DNA from: Peribolospora baueri
Lineage: Eukaryota; Basidiomycota; Peribolosporomycetes; Peribolosporales; Peribolosporaceae
DNA: 55,251 bases
Assembly: GCA_029717555.1 (NCBI GenBank)
Contig: JAMDHS010000116.1
Coordinates: 1 to 55,251 of the forward strand
Direction of reading: 5' to 3'
Below the pieces are notes generated by a model that saw nothing but the letters and a program-made list of their open reading frames with translations, did no database searches and was not told the DNA's origin. Both the position numbers and the translations under genes were made by a program. Positions 1 to 11,219 of the stretch are shown here, piece by piece (position 1 is the first letter of the stretch; each line of letters begins with the position of its first letter).

Positions 1-26
1 TTTTTTTCGTCGTCTCCCTCTTTCAG

Positions 27-1813
27 GCGATTCGCGTTGCTTACGAGCTCGACCTCCACAAACCTATTCGGAGACCGCTTCCTCCCAACATCAACGACGC
101 CAGGGAGATCATCGATCGGGAAAGGGTCTGGCTTCGTAAGTCGGCGACACCGCCGGGGTGGGGTGGGGTGTGTGACAAAGTCTGGTTTGGCGAGTGCCGA
201 CGTGGCCCCTCGTGCCATCCTACTTTTCTCTCTCTCTCTCTTCTCCCGCCCCGTCGTGTCGGATGACGCAGAACTGGCCTGCTTCGATCACGCGCTCTCA
301 ACCCAACGACGAAAGCCTTCCATGATCTCCGAGGAGGACATACCGTCGGGAACGGTGTGGCACCGTTCTCTGGGTGACCTTGCGCATCCCTTCGACGCCA
401 TGGTCGCCGTGTCGTCAGAGATCGCTCTCCTCTGCAAGCGCTTCTCCATGAGCATCGGTATGGAACAGGGTGGCAGGCCACATGTATCGCCGTCCGTCGA
501 GGTCTCCGCCATTGACCGCACCATTAACACTCTCAAGCGGTATGTGGCGGACTGGACGGCCGAGGCGGGTGCGTCGATTTCCCCGTCCGACTCGGACCTC
601 GAGGACAGTTCGTTCGCGCGCTCCGCTGACCTACTCGTCCATCCGATTTTCTCTTTTCCTTTCTTGCTGTTCAGGTCCTTTGGGAGACGTCGAAGGTCCC
701 TATGCACCGATGCTTCGTCTTGCTTGCTCGTCCTTCTGCCTCCAACAGCACGATCGCCGCCTCTCGCTTGCCTCTTCCGCCGACGGCATGCAGGGCTGCC
801 TCCCGCTCGACCGGGAGCAGGAGCTAGCCATCTGCGCCAGTTACGCTTTCGAGGTGCTCGACATCTTGACCAGCCAAGTCGCCGGAGGCGATCACCTCCG
901 GTTCGCGCAAGATTTGGTCGCCGCGTCGGCCGCTTCGGCCGCCTTGTGGCTCCGACATCACTGGCAGGACATGAACGACGAAGCCATCGCTCACGCCGTG
1001 CGGTCTCTCGAGCAGGCGGTGGATGTCTGCGTCGCGGCATCGCAGACAGACAGGGACTGCCTCGCGTACTTGTCCGGATTTCTCCGCTACTGCCTCGCCG
1101 GCATGCGCACCCTCACTGACGATCCTTCCGCGGTGGGCGAGACGGGCAAGGGCAAGGGCAAAGAGGCGTCGCTAGTGGGTCCGATGAACTCGTCCATGTC
1201 GTCCCCTTCCGCCCCGGTCGCCCATCAGCCGCCCACGTCGTCGTGGCAGCGAACGAGGGGGCATTCGAGTTCCAGCTTGCTCCTTCGACCCTGTCACGGC
1301 TCCAGTCACCACCATCTTTCGTCTTTACGATCGCCCTGGGACGGCCAATGGAGCAGCACGTCAGCCGGCCCTACGTTCCCTCATCCACACGGACAAGGCC
1401 GCCCGTACTCCTTCTCCGCCGTCAACGGCCTCTTCCTTCCACCGGGCAGTGATCCCGCCACGTCCCCGCCGGGCTGGCTGGCCTCGCCTCCGGACCCGGC
1501 CTTTGGACGACGGCCGTCGACGCCTTTGAACGCTCCCCCCCTTTTTTTCTCTGCTGCCCAGCAGGCCCACGGGGACTTGGACACGCGCTCCCCCCGTGGT
1601 CCTTCACACCGGCCTTCCATTCCGCCTCCTCCTCTCCGACAAGCCTCTCTATACGCCTCGTCATCGGAGCCGACGACGATCGAGGCCGCTGAAGAGCCGT
1701 TGGGAGGACGGTCGGTCAGCGGCGCTCTGTGGCCCGCTCTGGACAAGGATGCGACGACTTACTGGAAGAGCGTACTGCCACCCTCGTTCTTCAACCTGGT
1801 CATGGACGGCTGA
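27..1813 (+). CDS. Fungal-specific transcription factor, C-terminal part (5' cut by window edge)
   Basis: Three exons can be read: 27-135, 272-568 and 675-1813 (515 codons with the stop). An intron end (cag at 24-26) opens the window, so the N-terminus, including any Zn2Cys6 DNA-binding cluster, lies outside. The first exon reads AIRVAYELDLHKP and the second continues VWLQLACFDHALSTQRRKP followed by SMI. This is the family signature of the fungal_trans regulatory domain, in which a [IL]AxxLGLHR-like helix precedes a W..CF..DR.LS...GRP segment. The last 200 residues are Ser/Pro/His-rich and look disordered, a likely activation or regulatory region. The role would be a nuclear regulator; target genes cannot be inferred. 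The family is fairly sure, but the DNA-binding domain is unseen. Confidence 0.78.
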
Positions 1814-2837
1814 CCGACCTGACCGCATGGGGGCGGAGACGCTTCGCTTCAATGCGGACTTAATTTTTTTTTTGGTACCCCGCGGGCGCGCGTCATGTCA
1901 CGTTTGTTTGTTCATTCGTTCTGATCCGATCTGATCGAATCCATGCTGACACCTCCCTCTTCGTCGAGCGAGCGTTCAGTAAACACCTCTACCGGGGGGG
2001 GGAGAGGCCGCCTGCGTGGACGAAGTTCGTTTCCGGAGCGCCCGAGGATTGGAAAGTGTCGGCATAAATGGTCGATTGATTCCGAGACATTTTTTACTTG
2101 GCGAAAAAGCCTGGCTGGTGGACGACGACGGACGAGGAGAGAGAGTTGGTCCCGTGCTTCCGTCCTTCCGTCCGTTATGCCGTCCGTCCTACTTGCCGAC
2201 CGTCCGTCCGTCCGTCCGTTTGTCCCTGCCTGTGTGCGCGGGTGAGTTCATGACTCCCCTTTTTTATTTATTTATTTTTATTTTTATTTTATTTTTTTCC
2301 CGTCATGCATCCGTCCGGCATATATCTTTTCTTTTCTCCGCCTCCTCCACTCGCCCTTTTGTTTCATATCCGCGCGCGTCCGTCTCCTCCGCACCGCCGC
2401 CGTCGTCGTCGTCGTCGGTGTCGCCCGACATCGATACCGCTTTCGCACACGACAAACCGCGAACCCGGAACGCGACCACCAACAATCTCTTCCTCCCCAC
2501 CCAGCCCCGGTTCCGCCCGAGCGGGAAGGATCCGGGTTCCGCTTGACTCGCTCGACCACGTACTGCACGTACGTACGTATGTAGGAATTGTCCTCTGCGA
2601 GGGGCGGACGGACGAGCTCCTTCGATTTCGTCGTCGATTCGTCTCCTTCGTCGCGTCGCTTCGAGTCGTCCCACTGCTGGCTGGGGCAGAGGGAGCGGGA
2701 GCGGGGAGAACGGGGGGAGATGCGCACTTGGGCCGGGCCAGCGAGGGCACGCGTCTCGCCGACGAGTCTACTACGCGTGGGCGTACGTACGTGTCTACAT
2801 AGGGGTACATACTGTATGTACAGTAAGAGCGATCGGC
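1814..2837. other. Intergenic region, convergent gene ends
   Basis: No gene is supported here. The stretch holds C/T-rich low-complexity DNA, (CCGT)n near 2200-2222, A/T-rich TTTA repeats near 2262-2295, a GTCGTC run near 2400-2417 and ACGTACGT repeats near 2566-2580 and 2782-2790. Open frames overlap each other on both strands with no conserved motif, as expected from GC-rich simple sequence. Confidence 0.7.
2805..2821. repeat. Perfect 17-bp palindrome
   Basis: GTACATAC-T-GTATGTAC is a perfect inverted repeat around one T. It lies 17 bp past the RAD10 stop on the minus strand, so it could form a small hairpin in the RAD10 3' UTR or near its poly(A) site. No function is known. Confidence 0.6.
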
Positions 2838-4803
2838 CTAGAAATCAAACTCGTCCCCTTCCAGCTCCGTCTTATCTCCTTCCAGCGTGGCCCCGTGATT
2901 CGCCTCTCCGCTGGCACCGTCACTGACCCCTGGACCTCCAGGAGTGGCCTCCCCTTCGGCGAGGCTCATGGCTATCGCGCGGGCCAGCTGAGCCTCCTCA
3001 TCCTCCTCTTCTTCCCCTCCTTCTCCTCCTCCGTCTGCACCGCCAATCGCGCTCTGAGACGCACTTTCTAGTCGCGATCGTATTCCAGCGCCTCCCTCCC
3101 GGTTAGTCGCGCTGAATACCGTTACTCGTTGCGTCGCCGGATCCTGCGCCGAAACGTCCACCCCTGTCGAGGCCCCATCCGACGGCCCGGCGCCGTCCAT
3201 GAGACGCGCCATCTCCGCTTCTTCCTCCAATGAGATGATGGGCATGTCATCAAACTCCTCGACGGCGTCGTCCAGATCATCCTCGCCCGCATTCGTCATC
3301 GCCTTTGCCACCCTCCTCGTCTCCTTGCCTTTGCCTTTGCCTTTGCCTTTGCCTTTGCCTTTGCCCTGATCGCCTGTTCTACCGCCTTCTCCTCCCTCTT
3401 CGGTAACGGATATCGCGACAAAAGTTTCAGAGAGCGTCATCTGTCTGCTCTCCGATCCCGATCGTCCACTGCCATCGTCCTTTCGACGCTTCTTGCGCGG
3501 TCGCGTGTCGCCGATTTTAAAAGGCTGCGAGAACGCGTCACGAATTCGTTTCACCTTGACCTCGCCCAAGCCAGGGCAGAGCGAGAGAGCCTCGGCGGAA
3601 GCGTGCGACAGCGCTCGAAAAGACTGTCAAACAAACGCAGAGACGTCAGGGTCAAATGTTGAGCCACATGACTCGACTTTTGCGACGATGGCCGTCACAT
3701 TCCACTCACTCCAAAATTGCTAGCCAACGTGATGACGTCGGTCTTATTCACCCCCTTGATGCTCGTGAGCGCGGCGGTGAGGTGCGACATGTAGTCGTTC
3801 GAGACCCGCTCCTTGATCATGTCCGGTGGCTTGGTCTCGAAGGCCTTGTACGTCTCAAGGTACCGGCCTGCCTCTTCGGCTCTGTGGGCGTAAGACAAGA
3901 GAGTGAGCGACGCTGCCCCGAAGCCGCACACATGCACAGCATTCGCTCGAAGACTGACGTCCAAGCGACCATGATGGTCAAATTGTTTATCAAGCAGACC
4001 TGCGAGAAGAAGCGACATAGTATAAGGCTCAGGGTCAAGGTCCGGTCACTCTTCTCGGAGCGACGGAATGCCCATAAAAAAGTCGCACCCTTGTCAGCTC
4101 CTTGATGGCATCTTCATGGTCATTCTGGCGCCCGTCAAAAAATTCGTGCACACCTCCTATCAGACTCTCTGTCAAAAGTGTCCGCGCGCTTGGCTAGTTG
4201 TCTCACCACATCGCACATGACTAGAAGAATCCGGAGCGTGTACATCTGTCCGAGCTTTTGTATTCGCGTGTGAATATACTCTGGATGAAGGCGGTGATAG
4301 CGGAGGCTGTGGCCGGCGAACGCAAAGAAGAGTGTGAGAGGCAAAAGTTACTATCTGCCCCAGTCGGATGGCTCAGTGCAATGTAAGTAGGGAAACCCAA
4401 CCTGAGAAAGAGGACGCAGCTAGCTACGCCGACCTGGTAATCGGGAACAATGTCAGAGTACTCCCACCCGACGTTGCGAATGTGGTTAATGATGGGGTTA
4501 CCACGCTGGAGCCGCAGAGGGAGATATAATCCACACGGGAGTCAGAACGATGTCGCGTTATGCGTCTCCTTCCCCATCCTCTTCCGGGCTCCGTTTACGC
4601 ACCTGACACCCATTCACCAGAATACTGTTGCTCCTCGCCCCCGTCACTTTCGGCGTCGGCTTTGGCTGGGTCACTTTTGGTCTCGCCGCCGCGGTCGAGC
4701 CGGCAGAGGCAGGGCTGCCAACTCGAGCTTCAGCATTAGATGGAGACGCATTGCCCTCCACGCGGGGTCGAGAAGGCTCTGCCGGGGCATCGGTGGTGGC
4801 CAT
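2838..4803 (-). CDS. RAD10: DNA repair endonuclease subunit Rad10/ERCC1 with a UIM-bearing tail
   Basis: This is the non-catalytic partner of the XPF/Rad1 nuclease, which makes the 5' incision in nucleotide excision repair. There are seven exons: 4803-4603, 4505-4402, 4306-4207, 4124-4089, 3999-3959, 3881-3710 and 3623-2838; the 479 codons close in frame. The central domain shows [41 protein letters not shown] and [12 protein letters not shown], all typical of Rad10. A C-terminal helix-hairpin-helix pair follows ([18 protein letters not shown], then [15 protein letters not shown]). ERCC1 normally ends soon after this. Here about 210 more residues follow: a basic RPRKKRRK stretch (about 259-266), a (GK)7 repeat (about 305-318), acidic runs, and a canonical ubiquitin-interacting motif ([16 protein letters not shown], about residues 426-441). 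The gene is divergent from YIP1 with 281 bp between starts. Confidence 0.93.
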
Positions 4804-5084
4804 GACCCTGTGAGAGTGGTGGGAGCGACGAACTAGTCCGGACGGGTGCGAGCGGGGTCGGCGATAGACGGAGTGCCGATCGATTGCTGCTGCGGCAAAC
4901 AATAGAGCCCCACGCACGTCCACGTCGGCGCCCGGAAGACGTCGCTGGAAGAAACACCACCAAGAGCGCCTTGCCTTGACCGTTTGAGGACGACTGTTGA
5001 ACGTCCTGCTCTTCGTTTGATTCCCGTTCTGGGAGCAGCGTCTTCCATCCCCTGCTTTGCCTATCCAAGCAACCCGGCAGCTTT
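4804..5084. promoter_or_regulatory. Shared divergent promoter of RAD10 and YIP1
   Basis: These 281 bp separate the two start codons, so both core promoters and leaders must lie in or overlap this stretch. No TATA box or named factor site stands out. The call rests on gene layout only. Confidence 0.45.
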
Positions 5085-6279
<1,195 letters not shown>

Positions 6280-6738
6280 GGGTACGTTGAGGAGCATTTT
6301 CGTGTCGGGTCCGTACAGGTCGAATGCGATAGCGTTGGCCCGGGGATTGAGGGTCCTTTTTTTTTACTAGAGCTCATCGAGACGAAATCACGTTTGGATT
6401 CGTATGACGGCTTTGCGCGACCCTTCACTTTTCTCCAAGCCGAGAACCCTCTCGTCCCGCTGCGGACCCTAGATAAAAGTGAATTGCCGATGCCCTCGGA
6501 AGAGCGCTGCTGCACGACGTCGGCCTGGTTGAGCGCGGGCGAAAGCCTCGCGACGAGATAGACTGAGTGAGGGAGGTGGCAGTAAAAGGAAGCGAGCACC
6601 ATCCTCGTATGTACCAAGTCCGCCAAAACGAGGAACAAATGCGAGTGATCGAGCGCGCGAAGGAACTCCGATCAATCCCGACCGATCATTTCGAGACGCC
6701 GATCTCCTTCTTCTTACCAAGTGTTCATCTCATCGCTC
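6280..6738. other. Intergenic region between YIP1 and the GH5 gene
   Basis: The two genes run in the same direction, so this holds the YIP1 3' end and the promoter of the next gene. A T10 run lies at about 6357-6366. No conserved ORF or RNA gene was seen. Confidence 0.6.
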
Positions 6739-9144
6739 ATGAAGAAGGCATTCAAAGCGGTCACCGAAAGGCTAGACAGGCTAGACACCAAGCATGGAGC
6801 GCCACCCATCCCGCCGCGGCCTTCGGTAGCGGAGGGCAGCGGCGGCACGGACACAGGGGTTGGAGCTGGGAGTTCGCTGGGGCAAAGGGACGTCTGGAGG
6901 TATCGAAAGCAAAGAGGTGAGCGGAGGTACTTTTCCGTCCGAGAAGGTAGCGGACCTTGTGGTCGTGCATCTCTGGAAGGTAGCACCCGCAGCTCAACCC
7001 ATCTGTGTTGCGCTTCTGTCATGCCCCGGTCCCTCGAACAGGCGTGAACCTCGGAGGCTGGTGAGGGAGTCTCGTGAGAATGAAGACAGATCCGCACGGC
7101 CCCCATCAACTGACGGATAGCTTCTCTCCCCCTTTGCTTCCCTCGCTGTATTTTCAACGCTTTCAACTCTCATCCTCCGCTGTGGACGCGAAGGTTTTCC
7201 CTCGAGCGATGGCTTTACGACACGCCGTTCTCAAACGCCGTCCCGCCAGGTCAAAGCGATCTCGACGTCGCCCGTGGCCCTCGGGCCAAGGACGTCCTGG
7301 AACGCCACTGGGACACGTACATGAGCGAAGACGATTGGAAATGGCTGCAAAGTGTTGGGGTCAACTGCGTTCGTTTGCCTGTGAGTGCGCGTGAACGTCG
7401 GGTGTTGAAGGACGTGGACATGTACGACCGCAAGCATACCAACCTCGTCCATCACACGGATCTCCCTTATCAGGTCGGCTACTTCCACCTCGTTGGAGCA
7501 GATATGGACTTGCTCAAGCACACCGACTTTGCTGGTTTGGAGGACGTCTACAAGGGGGCGTTTGGGAGGATCCGACAGGCGGTCCGGAAAGCGGAGGAGT
7601 TCGGCATCGGCGTTCTCCTCGGTGAGCTGCACGTACGATGACGACTGACAGAAATGACGGAAAAGCGGAAAGAGGGTGCACGTACACACTGAAAAAGATC
7701 TGATTCGACTCGCACAGACCTCCATGGCGCCCCTGGCGCGCAGAACAGAGACGCGCACTCGGGCGTCTCGTCGGGCCAGGTCGACGTCTGGCGGTCGTCG
7801 AACCGGTCTACCACTCTGCGCGCCTTGCGAATCCTAGCCCTCTCCTTTCCTCTCGACCGATTCCCCAACGTGATTGGCATCGAGCTTCTCAACGAGCCAG
7901 CGAACGATCCTCGACTCCAAGGCTTCTACGAAGAGGCCGTCGCACAGCTTCGGAGGGAATGCGGCGTGGGGCCGGATTTCATGCTGGTCGTGAGCGATGC
8001 CTGGGACCTTGAGAGGTATGCGAGTTTGGTCGGACATTGGGCGGGGGATCGCTTGGGAAGGGGGAAAGGCGCGTGTGGGTGGACGGTGGTGGATCACCAC
8101 CTCTATCGGTGCTTCACATCGGAAGATCACGCCAAGTCGGGTTGGGAACACGCAGAACTCGTCAAGTGAGTCGCGTTTTTCGTGCTCGATTTGCTCGTGC
8201 CATGAGAACTCTTAGGCAGCTTACGGTGCCTTTTCTTCTGTCTGCCGTCCCGGACGATAGGACTCGCGGACGAGATATGTTGTACCCCGCTATGCGAGCT
8301 TCACACGGCAACCTTATCATCGGCGAGTGGAGCGCCGCACTGAACCCGGGTAGCCTGCAGAAGGGTGGTGGGAACAACAACGAACAACGCCGGGCTTGGG
8401 CAACGGCGCAACTGGAAGTGTTCGAGGAGACGGCGGGCGGGTGGTTCTTCTGGTCGTACAAGAAGGTGAGAACACGTTCGGCCGCGGTGCCAAGGCAATT
8501 ACGAAGCGGGTCCAGTGCTGTGCTTTGTGCGGCCTAGCTGAATCCACATCCTCGCTCGTCGGCCCTGTACGATTGTAGGAGAAGGGATTAGATCGGGGCT
8601 GGAGCTTTAGAGACGCGGTGGAGCATGGCATCCTTCCTTCCAGCTTTCACGGTCCATCCCGGCGCGGAGGGAAGGAGGAGGAAGAGAAGCAAAAGCTGTT
8701 AGAGGAGAAAGCTGGTGAGCACACACACGTACACGTTGACTCACGCACTTAAAAAACCTTGCAGTGTTCTTTTTCTGATTGTCTCGCTCTCATGCGTGTC
8801 CCATCCTCAGCTGCCCATCACGCCTACTGGGCCAGCAGGGGTGGCTCGGTTCCAAACCTCTATGAAACAGGTTTCTCGACAGGCTGGACCGATGCCGTCC
8901 TCTTCGCCTCCAAAGCGTCCGAGCTGGGCTTCAAGAAAGAGTGGACAAGGCGGAGATGCGAGGAGCGGCAGCAGGAGTTTCCGGACAGAAGCTGGTGGTG
9001 GGAATTCGGTGAGTCTGGCTCTCCTAGCCTCTGACTCTGCCTTTCTTTGGTGTCATGGGCGATTCTCATTGACGTGCTCCTGTCCTTGGTACCGAGACAG
9101 AACATGGCTTCGAGCAAGGGTACGCAGCGAGCATGGGCAAGTGA
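6739..9144 (+). CDS. Intracellular GH5 (exo-1,3-beta-glucosidase-like) hydrolase, YBR056W type
   Basis: Nine exons: 6739-6916, 7042-7060, 7194-7380, 7474-7621, 7718-8165, 8261-8465, 8579-8714, 8811-9008 and 9101-9144 (520 residues). Family marks in order: GVNLGGWFSLERWL, DLHGAPGAQN, acid/base Glu237 in IGIELLNEP, VVDHHLYRCF, nucleophile Glu349 in LIIGEWSAAL, and ETAGGWFFWSYKKE. The C-terminal segment with an EHGFEQGY end and the absence of any signal peptide (N-terminus MKKAFKAVTERL) match the intracellular yeast protein YBR056W and its relatives rather than secreted Exg1. The substrate is not known; a beta-glucoside or beta-glucan fragment is expected from the family. Exon 2 is a 19-nt microexon carrying the GVNLGGW turn. 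Exon 3 follows an AAG acceptor. Confidence 0.9.
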
Positions 9145-9818
9145 AGCGAGCTGGCGATATCTGTGCTCTTACAAGGAAGGGACTATGTGGAGATGTTGAA
9201 CATGTTTTACTGGCATTTGAGAGGCACCCGTGTAAAGATGCCAAAAGAGGACTTGGAAAGACCACTCCACGGAGCTTACCAAAACGGAGTGATTGCCGCG
9301 CTAGGTGGCTCCCCGTCCAGGATATTGGATTCGTTCCTTGTGCCACTAAGTCTCGACCACAACAAGTCCACCCTTTGCTCTGGGCGTTGGGTCCGGCTCA
9401 TTAAAAAAAAAGCTGCCTTCGCACGTCTCGAGCGGCATCGCCGTTCGCTTCGATGTAGTCAAGCATATAAGTCTTCAAGTCCATGAGCTTGCAACTGCCT
9501 GCTCTGACCTTGATTCTCACAATGAGCGTTGTCAGGACCAGTATAATGAGCAAGGCTGTACGAAGTTGGATTCCTGCGACATCCATCCCGGCCGTGGTGA
9601 TCCACCCCGAAAACGCCGCTTCGGCCCGCCGTTCTCCGACGCCCTCCTCAGCGTCCGACTACCGATCGGTTTAAACGGCGGCCATCGTTGGATTCCGGCA
9701 GTCGCATCTATACGCCTCCTGTCCCCTTCCAGTCCTTTCGTGCGTCAATTTGCGTCTCCTCCCGCCTAGATACGTCTGACTGCCCCACACCGCCTCACGG
9801 CAGCCAGTCAGCCAGCTG
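9145..9818. other. Intergenic region with one doubtful small ORF
   Basis: This lies between the GH5 gene and ARPC5 (same direction). It has an A9 run at 9403-9411 and one minus-strand small ORF listed separately. Nothing else could be supported. The ARPC5 promoter and leader must lie in its right half. Confidence 0.5.
9401..9586 (-). CDS. Hypothetical 61-residue single-pass membrane peptide
   Basis: An ATG-started frame of 61 codons, MDVAGIQLR then TALLIILVLTTLIV, then a basic stretch (RIKVRAGSCK) and a polar tail ending in LFFF-like residues read from an A-tract. It looks like a short single-pass membrane protein, but there is no recognisable family, no clear promoter and no second exon to test it. 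The T-rich end of the frame suggests it could be chance. Low confidence. Confidence 0.22.
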   Translation of the reverse strand: MDVAGIQLRTALLIILVLTTLIVRIKVRAGSCKLMDLKTYMLDYIEANGDAARDVRRQLFF

Positions 9819-10806
9819 ATGATGGACAACTTTCGCAAAATCGATATCGACGCCTTCGACGAGGACGTGCTGACGGAAGAGGACCTGTACGAGCCGGACA
9901 CTCGGTCGCCCGCCGAGGTTATACAGATTGCTAGGGGCAAAGCGGGCGAGGTTAGAGGGTTGATCGGGAGGTGAGTAGATTTTCCACGAGCGGGAGCAAG
10001 GAAGCGCCGCGGGCTTGTAGCTGTCGCTGTCCGGGTTGTCGCTGGCTGGAGTTTAGAAAGGGCCGGCGGCTGTATGGGTGACGAATACGGGCGTGGAAGG
10101 ATGGGGAGGGATGGAGGTATATCATTCTATGTAGTGTTTCGCAGCGCATGTCAATGAAAAGATTTGTCCCGGCTTTGAAACTGAACACTTCGCCGTTCTC
10201 CCTTTTTAACCGCCTCCATCGCAGAGGCGACGCGGCGGGAGCACTTGCGCTCGTTCTTGCTGATCCTCCATACGGAGCCGGTGTTGAGGATGCCAAGGTG
10301 AGTAAGAACGGGCGAGAGAGAGACGTCCGAATGGAGTGTTAGAGGAATGCTCTGGGCTTTCGCTCACCGCATCCGCTTCGATCGGTCGTCCAACCTCCCC
10401 TTCCGCAGAACCAAACCCTCTCATCCCTGCTAGAGATCCTCAACTCTATCAAGTCATCCGACATTCCCACCCTCGTCCGCTCCCTCAACGTCGAGCAGCA
10501 GGATACGCTGATGAAGTACCTTTATAAGGGCATGACTATCCCTGAGGAAGTCAACTCGGCCGTGTTGCTCACCTGGCATGAGAAGGTGAGTCGAGTGAGC
10601 GCTCGCTTGGCCGTTGCGACTTCTGCACCCCACGGCGCCGCGGTCGGCCGATGAGAAATCAGTCGTTTCAATGGCTAATAGAGAGACAACGAGCGCTCAC
10701 ATCGTCTTACCCCCTGTTCGCCAACACCCCCCTCTTTCCTCAGCTCACCGAGGTTGCAGGCACAGGGTGCATCGTCCGGGTAATGACGGATCGTCGGACG
10801 GTCTGA
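9819..10806 (+). CDS. ARPC5: Arp2/3 complex subunit 5 (p16-Arc)
   Basis: This is the smallest Arp2/3 subunit, which ties Arp2 to the rest of the actin-branching complex at cortical patches. Exons 9819-9970, 10225-10297, 10409-10585 and 10744-10806 give 154 residues, the normal size. Key segments: NFRKIDIDAFDEDVLTEEDL at the start, GALALVLADPPYGAG, the helix LLEILNSIKSSDIPTLVRSL, then LMKYLYKGM and LLTWHEKLTEVAGTGCIVRV. The end RVMTDRRTV matches the family C-terminus. Two adjacent ATGs open the gene (9819 and 9822); the first was taken. All four exons close in frame with CAG acceptors. Confidence 0.94.
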
Positions 10807-11219
10807 TCAAAGCGAAGTGATCGTCTCGTCCTTTGTTTCCTCTGCTTCTTCGATACCTTACACGGGAGTGTGCATTCGGAGCCCGTCTGAATTCAGTCAC
10901 GGTGTGAGAAGGCTCGAGAGACGGAGTGAGGATGTGTGATCGCCCTCTTCTATCTCCTGTCTCTGTTCCCGCCTTCGAACGCAATTGTAGAAGATGGACT
11001 GGGACGAGAAAAGGAAGGAAGGGACATGATAAGAGAAGCCCAGTCGCCCAGGTCGCGAAAAGTAGCACGCATGCTGGATACTCAAAGAAATGGGAGACGG
11101 TGACAGGTTCTGCATTTCAAAGACATGGTTGGTATCATCGGGATGTTGTACAAACGTGGACTCAAAACGGCAGGATGGGACGATGTGATGATAAAGGACA
11201 GGTGAATGGATGCTTGAAA
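10807..11219. other. Convergent intergenic region
   Basis: This holds the 3' ends of ARPC5 and the next minus-strand gene. No conserved ORF, RNA gene or repeat was seen. Confidence 0.6.

Noticed and set aside
41-1040. Minus-strand frames of 146 and 250 residues opposite the transcription factor
   Set aside because: They are Arg-rich shadows of GC-rich coding sequence, cross both introns of the plus-strand gene and have no domain.
2284-2926. Several 110-165-residue frames on both strands
   Set aside because: They overlap one another in simple CT/GTCG repeats and show no conserved motif or splice logic.
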